Positions 11,401 through 26,400 of a stretch of 64,000 nucleotides of DNA are shown here, piece by piece. How positions within the stretch are numbered: the stretch's first letter is position 1; every line of letters begins with the position of its first letter. The position numbers and the translations under genes are program-made. Location of the stretch: contig VZTG01003225.1 in the NCBI GenBank assembly GCA_013397845.1, positions 496,001 to 560,000 of the forward strand, given 5' to 3'. The notes beneath the pieces were generated by a model. It had not been told where the DNA came from, ran no database searches, and saw nothing but the letters and a program-made list of their open reading frames with translations. Source of the stretch: Melanocharis versteri. Lineage: Eukaryota > Chordata > Aves > Passeriformes > Melanocharitidae.

Positions 11401-14400
11401 AAGCACCAAATTAAAACTCTTGTAATCCCCTCCCACTTCATCTTAAATCAAGCATCTTTTTATTTGCCTAATGATCTTCCCATTTAATCATATGTTTAGG
11501 TGTAAAATTTCAGCTGTTAATAATTAACTAAAGATAAGCTGCAAAACTGCAACACTTAATACTGAATTTTATTTTAACTTAAATAAGTACACCACAGTTA
11601 TCAAAAGAACTTACTGTACTGTAATGTAACAAGTCAGGCACACTGTTTCAAGCTGGTTATACTGTCTATGGTTTATGCAGTGATATCAGCTCAGATTTCT
11701 GTAAATGACTCAAAAATTAATTTTCAAAGACTGGTTAGAAGAGAAATTCCAGTCATATCATCATAGTAAACAAAAGGCCCTTCATTTTTAAACATATAAG
11801 AATATTAGACTACCAATGATTGAAAAGGTAAGAATGCTATTTATATACTACCTCTTGAATCTCATTGAGCAACACCAGAAGATTCTCTGTAAAAGAACTA
11901 CTGAGTTCTAGTGAATTTAAAGCTTTTGCATAAATACGGACATCTGGAGCAGTTGGGTCTGCCAGGATTTCATTGCAAATTTTCATGGCTAAAGAATCAT
12001 GCACTGTTAACTCCTGCAAAGGAAAGAAATTAGATATCAGTAATTTTGCTGGGAACTATTTACAAGAGACAGCAGTGAGAACAATCTGATTTAAACAGTT
12101 AGCTAATTTTACACAGGAAACATTTTCCTAAAATGCACTATTTTCAGTACATTCACCAACTGATTTTTATAAATACCTTTCACAATATAAACAATTAGCC
12201 ACGTGCAAGTTCCTAATAGCATTTTTTATTTGTAAGAGAGAGGGGAAATTGGGGGAGGGGGGGAAGAAAAGGGTTAGACTATTAAGAGAAAAGTGTCAAG
12301 CTAAAAGACTTCATTACCTGAACAGGCGTTTCATTTAATCCATCTGCTGACACTGGGAATCCCAGAGAGGCCCAGACAGGTAGTAGTAAGCAAAGGGGGA
12401 GTAGTTCTTTATCTTACAGAAGTATTACTTTCCTACAGTTTAACACATTGTACCTGATAGTCCTGAGACTTCTTGGACTGACATTTCAGTCCACTCGGTC
12501 TGGTCAGGTCCACTAACAGCTCAGAAACATTACTGATATCTACTTCAGCCAAAGGTGATGTTGCAGGAGCATTTAATAGTGTTTGCAGAGTTGGAAGATA
12601 AGCTTCTTCAAAGCACTCCTGGTTAGACCTGTTTCAGTGAAGTCAAATATTAGTAGCACAATGAGACATAATTAAGTTTTCTCTTCCATGATGAAAGTTC
12701 ACCGACCTGTTACATCAATCAAAGCAAAATGGGAGCAGCCAAACTTGGTAGCAACAGCCAGCAAGATCAAGATACCAAAACTGTTTCATAGAACCAATTG
12801 AAATTTTAGCACATGGTATTTCAAGCAAGTTTTAAATAACACTTCCTTCCTCTGAAGAATCTGAACATTTATCCTTACTACTGAAAACCCAACTGATATA
12901 TACATCTTCTATCTTGAAGGACAAGAGAGAACATTTACATAAATACATGTCTCTAATTTGTTTTCATAGATTAATCTTGTTTTCTGCTCATTCCTCCTTT
13001 CTGCTGGCATTTTTCTTTGGGGCTACTTTTTATTGTGTAAGACAGCAAGGAAACCTGGCAAAAAAGTATGCAGTGGTTAACAGGATTTTTGGAAGAAATA
13101 CTCATGCTTTTTTCTCAGAAGAGCTCATAACTCCTGCCAAGCAAGCCTAAAAATCATGTTTCACTTGGTTCTGCAGCAAGTTGTCTAAAAGTGTGGTTCC
13201 ACAAGATTTGTCAAAACAATTTAACAAGTAAGATGTCAAAAAGTACAAGGTATGGTTGAAATGAAGCCTTTACTCTTGCTGATATTTGTATTAACTTCCT
13301 GTTTGAACCAAATAACTACAGGAGAAAACTAAGAAAGGAAATTAGGAAATTCTTTTTAAAAAAGCAGATTATTTGCTGCTGGATTATGGAGCCAAACCAG
13401 CTGACAAAAAAGCCCTTTTGTGCACTACAACTGGCTACAAAAGAACCAAAGCAAGAACTCCCCCTTTCAGCAGCTTTAAGGCTTTATATTGGCTCAAGTA
13501 TTACTGAAGTACCATTCAGATTATTTCCTGTAAATGAAAAAAAACACCTTTAATAACATGTAGGCACAAGCTTCTCCTCTGAGGCTGCCTCAGAGTTTAA
13601 TACTCTATAGAAGACATTCCATGAGTAAGAATTGTTCACCGGTTACAGGACCTTGTCCCTGTTCTAGCATCTCATACCACCCTTCTGACATGACACATTA
13701 ATTTAAAAAGTCAGGATCAACATTTTTTCCCCAGAGTTCAAATATTTCATTTTAAAAAGTAAGCCTCTTGATTATATCTGTGACCAGATGGAAAGATCAA
13801 CAGAGCAGCACCCAGAAAACAAATGGAATTTCAAAATTCAGTGGGAGATCAGTATTGAATTTAGGTATGAGCCTCCACCAAATCTCATTTATTACCCAAA
13901 TTCTCCTTTACTGAATGGCAACTTTGCAGACAAGTTCTGAACTACACATGGTATTTAATAATTCACTTATAATAATACAGTATCAATAACTGAAGAAAGT
14001 AAATTACTCAACTTAAAATGGACCATTTGTGATCCATGATGCAGACAATGTTTTGAGACAGAAAAGAAATGAGATTACCTAACTAAACAGAGATTCTCAA
14101 TCAATGAGCCAGACTAAGACACAGGATTTTTTTCTGGTTTTTGCTTAACACATACACCATGCTATTTTTTCAAGAAAAAGATCATCTATGAGGTGCCACA
14201 AGAAACTGCCTCATTTGCAAATGACTTGGAAATACATGGGATTACTCAGGTGGGCAATCACTAGAACTCATAAAAAAAGAGAATGAAATTCACAGCATCA
14301 GAAGATGATATTTACAAGTAAAAAATTATCAGTGTTAAAAGCTAAAATTCATTACTCATTATCAGAGACACCAGAAACATATGAAATCAATTTTTCTGTT

Positions 14401-17400
14401 ACTTTCGTAAGAATTTAAGTAGGGAAAACCCCATTCTATAAGAAACTGGGTATCTTTCTTTGTTTTTTTTCTGACAACAGCAAAAATATATTGCTTAGGG
14501 GTTTTTTGCCTCTTCAAGACAACTCTCCTTTGTACTACTCCTCTTAATGTGGCAACATATAGGCCACAAAAATTCAATTCAATTTGGTTTGAGAAATAGA
14601 TAAGGTAACATAATACACCTAAATTAAAACTTAACTATAAAAAACCAGATAAATACTCAGCTTGTTCTAACTCGATAAAACCACTAGCAGCTGCTGAAAA
14701 GTAAGCTAAATATTTTTTTCTTACAGCAGGTAAAAGGAGATGAGAATTGCTATTTAAGCTGTTATTCCCTTACACAATGTCTCTACCTCTTTTGTCCACC
14801 ACCAAAATAAACAGGAGATTTGAATATGCTGTGAATTTAAATTAGAGTATTCCTCAGTTCAAAAACAAACCCCAAACCACAACCCAGCAGCCTGCTGCTT
14901 TGATAACTGCTGGGCACTGATTATTTTCTTTTGAAGCATTCCTGCTAGCTACTTTTTAGTGACACTTCAAAGCCTACCTGTAGTGCTCAACAGCATAAGT
15001 AAAGCACATTTTTTTAAGTTCATTTTATTCAGTATCTTTGAGAACAGTTTCAACTGTAGGCTTAGGAAAGAAAAACAAACATATAGAAAGCCACAGGGGT
15101 AAAAGGGAATTAATGGAAAGTCTTCAGAATGGTCACAGGTTGAGATTATGTACTTTCAAAAGCAATAGGCATAGGAGGCTGAATTAGATGTCTAAGTCTA
15201 ATTTGCATTTGTGCCATTTCTACTTGTGCAAGACCAAAAAGAGGCTCCTAAAGCGGCTAGATCAATGTATATTGTCATGTAACAAATTACAAAGACCATT
15301 ACCTATTTGCATAAGCAAACAAAGGGAAGAAAACGCCCAGACAGTGTCGAAGCCGAGTATCCTCTTCAGTCACAGGATTATACCACAACAAGACAAGGCG
15401 AGACAGGAGCTTGGAACTGATCAGCCTCCCAGAGAACATCAGTTTGGCAATGCCTTCTGCAGCTTCTGTCCTAAGTTCTGAATACTGAAGAAAGAACTCA
15501 TCATATACACAATACACCAACCATAATGCTTTTTACCAATACTTTAGTGTAATGGCCTATATCCTACCTTACCAATCACTCCTCTACATTCACATTTTTA
15601 CACCTGCACAGAATGCAAAACAGCTCAAGAGCAATGTTAGTCTGTACCAGTGACAAACTTGTAGTCATTTTCTAGGACAGGTATTTTAATATTAGACTAT
15701 TAATTTCAATTCACACAACATAATATTCCCAGGCAACCTAATAGGATGATAAGCCATCTGCAAAAACAATTTCAAAACAAAACTAAGGCAAATTTTATAA
15801 TATTCCTTACCTCACTGTCTAAGAAACCAGAAAGAAGCTTCAGAAGGCTGTGAACTGTGGCAGTCTCCTCTTCCTCCTCTACTGTTTCACTTTCGTCCTC
15901 ACTATTTTCAGTTCTAATGGGTGCACTTTCACTTTGAGAGTCACTGCCTCTTCTGGTTTTAAAAGGCTCAATTCCAAACAGCATTAGTTGATCGAAGATT
16001 GCCTTTAAAGCACTGAGCTTTATCTTTATGTTATCTATTTGTAAAACCTAGGTTTAATAAGGAAAATAAATACATCATCATCCAGTAGATTACCAATCTT
16101 GAAATTAGCATAGTAAGATTTTTCCTTTAATAAGACTGATTATTTTGGGAAACTTTTTATAATACTTGAATCAATTTTCAAACTTTAGGAAGGTGTGATA
16201 CTCATTTAAACCTGAATTCATTATACCATCTGGGAAATAATTTATCAAGTAATCTATGCAATTTGCAGCACATAAAAGCAAATGAATTTCACTCACGGAG
16301 TGTGTGAGATGTAATTTTATTGTTCAACCTGTAAACATACACTGAACTAACAAAGTTTGTTTGCCTGTGGTAGCTCCAGAGTGTAAGCATTACAGAAATA
16401 CAGCTTAATAAAAGTACAGCTTAATTAAAATCAACAGTATGGAAAAAGACAACAGGGACCAAGAGAGTAATAAAAGTCAAAGTTACATAGGTTACTACAT
16501 GTATTATAGCTCAAATTACATGCAAGTAAAACCATACATTGTGGGTTAGCCCAGAGATTCTACATCTGTTTAGCCCAACACCCTGCTTCTGATAGCAGCC
16601 AACATAGAGATTGTGGGGTTTCGTACCTGCAGAAATAATTACTTAACTCAAAAATTTAAGTTACTAAAGTAAATGAAATCCTCTCTAAACAAACCTTTTT
16701 TTTTTAATGTGACATACTCAAAGGTAAATTTAAAACAATAGTAAATGCTGCCTTTTTAGGAACCCAAAGTTCTCCCACTATGACTGACAGCTCTACCATC
16801 TTGTCTGAGCCAAGCATATCGGCTCAACGCCTGCTGTCACTTCTCCAGTGTCTGCCTGAACACACTCTTAGAAAAGCACAATGGCCACCCACACTTCCCT
16901 CAAAGCCAGGGTGAAAACCAGGGTTAACAAGTGTCATATTTGATATAATTAGCTTGGTAAAAGAACATTCACAAGAACGGGAATTGTGGATATTACAGCA
17001 TCCAACATGCTCCATATCCATAGATGTTTGGCCATGCTATTGTTTGTTAGTTTGAATATTGCTTTATCTTCTACTTAACAACTCTTCCTTAATCCATAAA
17101 CAAATTAATTATTCAGAATTTAAATCAGACACTCAAGATCACAGGTGAGTATGCAACAGAAATGTGACAGCCATCACAGACACATTTTTAGTTTGGTTTC
17201 CCAAGGAAAGCTTAGACAATCCTACAGCTTCTCTTTTCTGTACTGAGTAACAAATACATGACAGATTTCACCCAGATTTGGAAGAGGAAGTGAGACCTTA
17301 AGGAATTCCTGGAAAATTTCAAGACAACAGGTGACCTTACAAAGGAAAAACATGCTACTACCAGAATAATCTACATGAAATCATACTCCCAAGATCTTCA

Positions 17401-20400
17401 GAAAATCAGGAATCGCTGGCTCTCAAGGAACATTACTATGTATGATAGCTTGTTATAGACACAAGACTAGATTTATTTACTAAGTCACAAGGTCCATCAT
17501 TTCATTTCTGATCAGATATTTTACCTGTAACAGCAGTGGGAGCTGTTGTTGGGCGAATTCTTTGTTCTGAAGGGTACAGCAACCCAAACACAGAACTGCC
17601 ATATTTCTCACAGCTGGGTGGACATTAGTTACACCTGGAAGTACCTGAAAACAGTAATATTAAACTTTATAGATGAAATACATAAATTGAAAATAAAACT
17701 CTGACTACTAAAATATGCTTAACCCTGAAATTAAAAATAATTTATTTTGATATAGGATTGGAAAATGACAACTACCAAATGCTCTGTTTATCTAGATATA
17801 AACAGAAGCAGATTGAGTATGTTGTTCGAAATCAGCAACAATATAATAGCAAAAGTCACATGAGTGTTTTGCTTTGTGTTTGTTTTTAATAAATATTTGT
17901 TTTCAAACAAAATCGAGTTGATCACTCTGGAAGATGAAAAAACCAACACACTATAAGCCTATACATTTCTTCCTTAAAGACATTAGCATTCTTACAGAGA
18001 AACAATACCCATTTCCAAGTTACAAAATAAAGATGGCACTTTGATGTACTTGAAATAGTTTTGAGAAGACAATTGTAAAAATCCACACAAAAGAAAAACC
18101 AGACTAGATACAGTATGAACATTACAACGGCACGGTTTAATATTTTTGCATTTACTAAGGAGTTCAAGTTAAAAAAAAAAAAACAAACTAAGAAAGTATC
18201 CCAAGTCACTTAAAACATGAAACTCCAACAGGAACATCAATACAAAAGCAAGGTCTTGGAGAAAGAAAAGTGGAATAAACAACAAATGTGAAAATTAGAA
18301 AAAGACCAAATGAAAATGTTTCTGGAATACACAACACTAATTAGGATTTCTAAGAATACTTCTATACATCTGAAAGAATTTAGTGTGGTTCCACTATATT
18401 TAAGCAAATTTCTTTGCAGGCTAAAGTCTAAGAATGCCCTTTCTGAGATCATCCAGTTAATCATCGACTTATCAAAAGATCAAATCCAAATTACATAAAT
18501 AGACTAAGTAGATACTTCCCAAGAATTCTTGTCAAGGTCTCAAGAATTTGCAGCTGAGAGACACCAGAGCTACCAGGCTGCTCCTATGTACCTAATCACT
18601 CCATATCCATTTTTCTTGAACTTGCTCAGTCTTCCTTGCAATTTGTCCCAGTGTTCACCACGCACACATCCTGAGACAAGGAATTCCACAGATTACAGAT
18701 TAGGTGAAGAGCGCATTTTGTTTGTTCTGAGCTTGCTAGTGCATAGGTTTGTGGGGTGACCAACCAATCCTCACTCACTTTCTCCCATGTTTTATGCCTT
18801 CTGCCCTCTCCCTTAAATCCTCTCCAGGTTACAAAGAGAGAATAGTTCTTCATCTTGAATTGTTCTTCAATAGCAGCCATTTCATACTTTTCCTTGCTGT
18901 CCTTCTCTTGACTACTTCCAATATAAACTTCAAATATAAACTTTCTAAATAGACGGGATAAGAATTGCACAGAATATTCTGAGATAGATGCACCATTCAT
19001 ACAATGGCGTATTACCTTTTTCCTTTTTTTTTCCATACACTCAGTAACAGTTAAAAGTCTGTGATATTTAGGAGAAAAATCCATACTTTTCTCAATGGAA
19101 ACTAGGAAGTATATCTTGTAGACTCCAAGAGCCCAATAATGCCACTGTCTTATTTTTCAATACAAAAGTATTTTGCTCTTCAAAGGTCCTAACAAAACAG
19201 AGGCAGGGTGAGGGGAATCCTTTCCTTGTACATGGAAGGGAAGAAAGGTCTATGTGGGTTCCAGTCTTTCCTAGATAAAAAATTTCTGACTAGAAACAAC
19301 AAACAAAAATCAAAGCCAAAACAAAAACAAAACCCTTAAAAGTTCTCTATTAGAGCTCTGAGAACTTTGGCTGATATAAAATCCAAGTAATTAAGGGCAG
19401 TAAGCAGACATCTAATTACCCCACTTGGCACAGTATAATTCAGCCCTGTTCAACACTGTCACACATTTGTCAAATATTCATCATATTCCTCTTGTATTTG
19501 AGTATCTCTCTGCCACAACCAGTTCTGGCACAGGAGCTCAGAGCAGCATTATGTATACTCACCTTGAAAACACTAGGTTCTGGGAAGGCTTAAAAGCACC
19601 CAACACAGCAAAGTCATTGTGAAATAATCCCAAACCCTCCTGCCAGCACCCAAGGGTCAGCTTTGATGTATCCATTTTCATTATAATGTAAACATTATTT
19701 TGTATTCCTACATACCAGAGATTGAATGATTTCATGAATGGTTGGACTGATTCCTTTAGAAAGTGACATGAGCTTCAGAACCTCATAGCACATGATCAGA
19801 CACTTCAACAGTGTTTCAGGATCATTCTTCAAGTCGGTCAGGGAAAAAGAGAAAAACATTATCAATACAAATGGTGGCTATGATAAGAAGAATGGGGCCA
19901 TTAATAATAATTTGTCCCTACCCAAATAAACATTTCCTGTTCACCACACATTTGTTGTGCAAGAATATTAATCATCATCTGTCTATAAGCTATGATCAAA
20001 ATGAATTCCTTTTCATGTTTTCAGTTAGCTAAGAGTAAAAAGAGTAAGAACAAGACCCTTTTAGAATTCTTTAGTTATTCAAAGACAAAAGAAGAGTTTA
20101 ATTGCAATTCTTTTTTTTTCTAGAGCATACCATCAGCTTCTATACAACTTATTTTTTGCTAAGCATACTTATAGAGCTTCTATACTTGCAGAAGAAGAAT
20201 ACTAATACCATAAATGTTTGGTTTCAGTTTTAAAAATGTATCTGAGACAAGGCCAAGCTACACTTTCTTTTAAAACTAAGAATAAATTTTAAAACATAAC
20301 CAGTATTTAGGAATACAGGAAGGGAAGACACCTTCTCCACATGCATTTCTTTAATTTCAGCTTGCTCTGCTGCTTTTATCAGATCATTTTTTGTGTGTTC

Positions 20401-23400
20401 CAACTCAGTTATTTTCTCTTTTAATACTGATGCTCTATTAAAATCCTGAAGAGTAATGCATTCTTCCAAAGCTTGTTTTGCTTCAAAAAGTTTCACTTTT
20501 ATTTCAGCCAGCTGAAATACAAAGTAAAAAGAAAATTAATACAATAACCTCTGTGGTAGTAGCCAATGATACACTATTGACACTAGCCAATATTAACCTA
20601 CTATATAAAACTCTAGATGGTTAAGCTTAAAAAAATATTTTTCTTATTAACTAAAATCTGCTCACCTTAAGCTCCCGCTTCCTTATTTCAGCAGCGTCAA
20701 CAGGCTGGTCAACTGCAACACTTGGCGCACGAACTTCTGATGTAATTTCTGCAAGCTATTGTTACAAACAGTATACTAGTGCCATTAATTGCAGTTCAGA
20801 TAGATAATAAGCATTTAACTTTTCCAAATTTAAAATATTATTCTTCTGAAAAACTACTGCACATCTGTGCAGTTTCTCTTAACAGCTCATTCCCTGTAAA
20901 TTACCCTCAATTTGGCAACACAATGTGACCATGAGCACATTTCAATCCCATTTTCTCCCATTCAGCTGGGTAAGCAATGAATAAGACCTTAAGTACCTAT
21001 CTGAGCTAACAGAAGGGAAGAGAAATATGAAACCTGGAAATCTACATCATCCTCACTTTGAATGCTTTTGCGAAAACACTTTGCATCTAATACGGTGAAG
21101 TATTCTGGAACGGGCCACTGAAGGTAACACTTCCCTAGTTTGAGGATTGCATTTGCAATACCAGTCACGTCTCTAAACATAAAGGTCTCTAGAGAACCAC
21201 AAAATGCAGCTATGCTAAAAACTAAAATAATAACAAACAAACAAACCAAAACAAAATACCCCAAAAAAAACCCAAGGGGGAAGGAGACAATATTTAAACA
21301 TTGATATTTCTTTTACTATGCTTTATAGGGCTGTTTGATTTATGGAGAAGAGAGATAATAGAAAACAAGCTTTTACAATTACTTACAATTTGAATCCTTC
21401 TGTCCTCATCATTAATAATACTGAGCAATCTTTCAACAAGCAGAGGTATAAGTGCTGGTGAAGTCGAAGGTAAAATGAGAATCTTTTGTAAAATAACTAA
21501 CAGATGCTTTCTGCATTATAGGAAAAAAAAACAGACAAACAAACAATGTTTGCTCATTCAAGAAAATGAAAGACATAAGAGTTTCTATCCTACCAGCCTG
21601 GAGATAGTGTGAAGACTTTATACTACAGTATGAGAGAAACTTTTCTCCATAGCTACATTAACTGCCAAATGTATCTTCTTACTTAGCAATGCTTGTCTTT
21701 TATTGATTTTACCTGTTTTTTCCTGATTAGAAAACGCTGAATTTTTTAATCAGATGTCCCTACTGTCCAAAGAAAAGTCATACCAGCAGAAACAGTATCA
21801 ATACTGCAGAATGCTTTCATAGAAATTATCTGACTGAAAACTGGGAAAAAAANNNNNNNNNNNNNNNNNNNNNNNNNNNNNNNNNNNNNNNNNNNNNNNN
21901 NNNNNNNNNNNNNNNNNAAAAAACTACAACTTAAACTATCCTGCCAGTCTGGCACATGTTTACACATTCCACTGAGAGTTTGAAATTACTGCTGTGTTCA
22001 TAACTGCAAGTTTTCACAAAATGCCTGAGATAGTATGAATTTCCAAATTCATTCACTCTTCTTACTTCACACCAAAAGGCTGTTCGAATAATGACTCAGT
22101 TAACACAGTCCAATTTAGCCTGGCACCTAAGATATTTGTAGCCTTTTAGGCCTTAGCAGATTATAGCTTAAAAACAAAAGAAACAAACAGGCTGCTTGCT
22201 GCAAGTCATCTGTTGTGAAGCTATCAGTTTTTCTCCTTTTATTTTTTACACACTATGCTCTAAATAAACAGTCTTGTAATTTCATAATCTCAATACTTTA
22301 TGAAAACAAATGAATATGTTTCCCCTAACAATGTTGAATCTGCATTAAACTTACTTTTCCATAAAACTAAGCAGACAATATTTGGCACAATTTTGGGACC
22401 AATTCCATCAAGGAGACTACTTTCTATTCCAGCTAGCATCAGAACCGTATTTTGTCTGTTTGATCAGGTTCTTTTCCCAGCAGAGGTTCTATGCCTGTCC
22501 TCAGGCATGAGTGTCATAAGCTTAGTAACACAAGTTTGATATTTAACCTTACCTTCCTCCCTCTTCCGTGGTATCCATGCAGCCTATGATTAGAATCAGT
22601 TGCTGGCCTATAAATTCTTTTGTCATCAGGTTTTCAAAACAGTTAAAGTCTTCTTTTTCTTCTTCAGTAAGAATTGGCATATTTTGAAGATAACTGAATC
22701 CAAACAGAACAGATATAATTACATTCAGATTCACTGTTGGACAGTAATAAATAAGTAAATAAATAAGCACTCTCCAAACAAATCCAAATATCCATTCCTG
22801 CCCCACCCCCAATAAAAAAATCCCACCACTTTCTTATCCTGTATAAACATGTGGTTACGTTAGGTACAAACCTTAAAAATTAATGACTGTGCTCTTTTCA
22901 TAGATTATTTTTCAGAAAGTTATTTATACCAAATAATGTACAGTTTCAAAATAACGCACTGCATCTAAAAAAACCCCTTTTGTGAATGTAATACAATAAG
23001 AAATACAAAATGTCAAAAAATGCTACATGTTATTTCAGTTCCGTAAAAATGCATAAAGGCAACACCTTAGGAACAAATGTATAGATGTACCATTTTTCTA
23101 ACTATTTTCTGCATATTTAGGTACAATGTATTTTTTAAAAGTTCACAATTGTTATATTGCATACAAGACAAAAATACAAGAAAATCATGAAACTGTACCG
23201 TCAATTCTTAATCTGATCAAATATGTCATCACAGAATAACCATCTGTTATCAGATACATTCAGTCACATAGCATGGAAAGTGTAATCAGTTTGTTCTATT
23301 TCTTTATTTTTCTGGACTCAATTGTTCTTTTATCAAAATTTTATCTATCAGTGAGAGTTATGCATGTTCAGAAAATCTGGAGTGAAACATATCACGTACA

Positions 23401-26400
23401 AAATTCAATACCGAATAGAATGTCATAAAATATAATTCAAATATTGACATGAGCTGTGAAAAAGATGTTTTTCTACCACAGCTTTGTAGATACTTTTCAG
23501 TAACAGCTTGTTATTTTTATCAAGTTTAAATTTCTTCAAATTTAGGACATAAAAAACTTTGCATGTATTTACTATTTAAGAACATCTGAAATAAAAATCA
23601 AGTGTTCCTGATCATGTAATAATAACTTTGCCTGCACCAGGTAACAGCGAATATCGAAATGCAGCTCGCAATGCTGCTTTTTTCTGAAGTACCAATGACT
23701 TGCATGTTCTTGCTCCTCCTAACCAACACCCTCACAGTGCACTGCACAACTGTACACTGTACACCAGAGCATTGAGAGCTGCAAATCTTACCTGAAACAA
23801 CTGGTGGCACAGCTCAGCAATGAGGGGTTTAACAGTCGATAGCATAAACAATTACTAGCAAACCTGATTAATTTCAGCCTCACCCTGAAGGGTAATGTAA
23901 CTGAAGGCACTTTGAGTAAGATTGGATGGAAAGAGAACTAATGTTCTCTAGAACAAATTTTTTGGAAAAGAAATGTTTCACAGACTGTTAAATGAATTAT
24001 GAATGAATAAATTTACACCCCCCAGACAGGACATACATTTCAAAACCAGGGAAGCACAGACGCTTCATTTATTAAATGTTTACGAAACATGTTAACACAT
24101 TCCACACTGAAAAGTAGCAATGACTTCTGTAATTACTACCAGTATACTACACCTAGTAGGGAGAAAAGAATATGCATATTTTTAATTGGAAACATCCATC
24201 AATACAATGCATTTTTCAGCAGACCTGATTCATAATCAGTTCAAAAAGATTCACTCTGTTTTACAGGTACACCACCTCAGCTAAGATTTCCCAGCATTAT
24301 CCATGCTCACAAGCAAATTCTGTTCAAAATTTATGTTAAGACTAAAGAATCTCACAAAGACCAAAAAAACCCAAAAAAACAAAGAAACAAAAAAACCCAA
24401 ACCTAAAACATAAACCACCCCCCCGCCCCCAAAAATTATCATTCTTCGCTTTGGTAAAAATATTGCCTTAGCAAAACATTCATTTCCACCCTCCTGAACC
24501 CCCCAGTTAAATACTTGTTCTGTAAATGGTTCATTTTGCAGCTCTGTCACTGCCTTCAAATTTAAGTTTTTAGAAAGCATGCCTGCCTGAGCAGGCAAAA
24601 GAGAAGGGAAGTTTCAATTCAAAAGTGCTTCTCTTAGGGACAGCAGCAAAATTTTACTTTATTTTCACAAATAACAACAATGGAAGAAGTGTCGGTTTCT
24701 GCAAGGTATAAAACCTCTCAAAAATCTTTTTTAAAAAGTGAAGAAAAGCTAAAATCACTGTTCAAGCACAACTTCAGGTTTGGAGGATATCTGAACATTT
24801 GAATAAAAGAAATATTCTCTACTTTAAAAAAAAATTCTATTTTAATTAAGAGATTTATTTTTAAATGCCATGTACCTCAATAAATAATCTGCATATATAG
24901 CTGGTTCTGGCAACACCTGTTCTAGTAAAACTTCACCTTCTTCACCTTTTGATTTTAGATATTCACAAAGACATCTCCAATATAACACATTCTCAGCTGT
25001 TAAATCCTCCAGTGGAATCAGTTTTCTAAACAAAAATAAACAAATATGAAGAGATGAATAAAACAGTCTAAAAAAACAAATACACAGAAGTATTAGAAAA
25101 TAAGAAATAAGATTATTTTCTAAAATGCAAATAAAACCCTGTCAAAAGTATTCCCCATAGAAACACTTATAGATTGAGAAAAATAACTTCCTCTCTCTTG
25201 AGGACACAGAGCTCCCCAAGCCATTCATGACATTGCCCTTCTCAGTATTTTAACTCAAGGCTGTTCACACCAGTTTGCAGAGACATTCTGCCCAACCCTT
25301 CAGACCTTCTAGAGCAACCACACAGGTACTTTATGAAACATTATCACGGCACAAGTCTGGAAAACTGAACACCATTAATCCGTAGAAATGCAACAACTGC
25401 ATTCAAATATTTTTCAGCTTCTGTCTGTGAATTGTTTCTTCCATTCTTAATACAAGATCTTGACACAATAATGGAGTAGCAATCACAGTATGTCAAATGC
25501 AAAACCTAATACAATTTCTTCTCAGCACCTCTGTAAGCTCATCATCCATCTGCCACCATAGGTAGATCATCCATCATGGGACCCCCACTCTTTTTTAGAT
25601 TCATAGTATTTTCCATGCCAAGCATGGCAATTAATCTTTGTTTTCAGAAGCAGAACATTAAGTTGTGCATTAATTCTACCTCAAAACAGAAAAGTATCAT
25701 TGCGGTGGTACTTTTTACTCTCTCAAATCCAATTTTACTTGTAAACTATCAACAACAATTTTGGTTTTGCTTTAGATTGCTCACATACAAAACAAACAAA
25801 AAACCCAGCCAAAAACACCCAAGGCAACATGTAGATGAAAACTGATCATTTGACAGCTTCTCATTAATCTGACAAGTCTTTATTTAAATGTAAATTTAAC
25901 AAACAGAAATCACAGACTTCAAAAATCTAGCCATTTATCATTCTGATACTCCATCACTCAAGCTGTACTCAGAAACTTCATACAGAAACAACCCTAGTGT
26001 TTTCCATAAATTAAATTAATGTAAGCTTCATTACCTATGGAATAATTTAACTTATTTTTCAAAATGTCATCGGTCTAACAGACCTACTACTTAAAAAATT
26101 CTCAGATAGCCCAGTCCTTCAGAATGGAAGTTTAATTTCGCTCAGGATTGAGTCAGACCAATCAGAATGGAATGATTTTGAACAGTGCAGGGAGTCTAAC
26201 CTCAGATGACAAAATTAAATGACAAATTGTCACTGATTGAAAAGCAATAGCCAAATCTTACTTTGTATTATGGGGGGAAATGCACAGTATCTAATGAAGT
26301 AACTTGCATTCTAGTTAGTAGCATGGCAGATCCTTTGAAATCAGTAGATGCTATACACATTGCACTCCAGAGCTATAGATGTGGGCCTGTCTGGCTTTAA

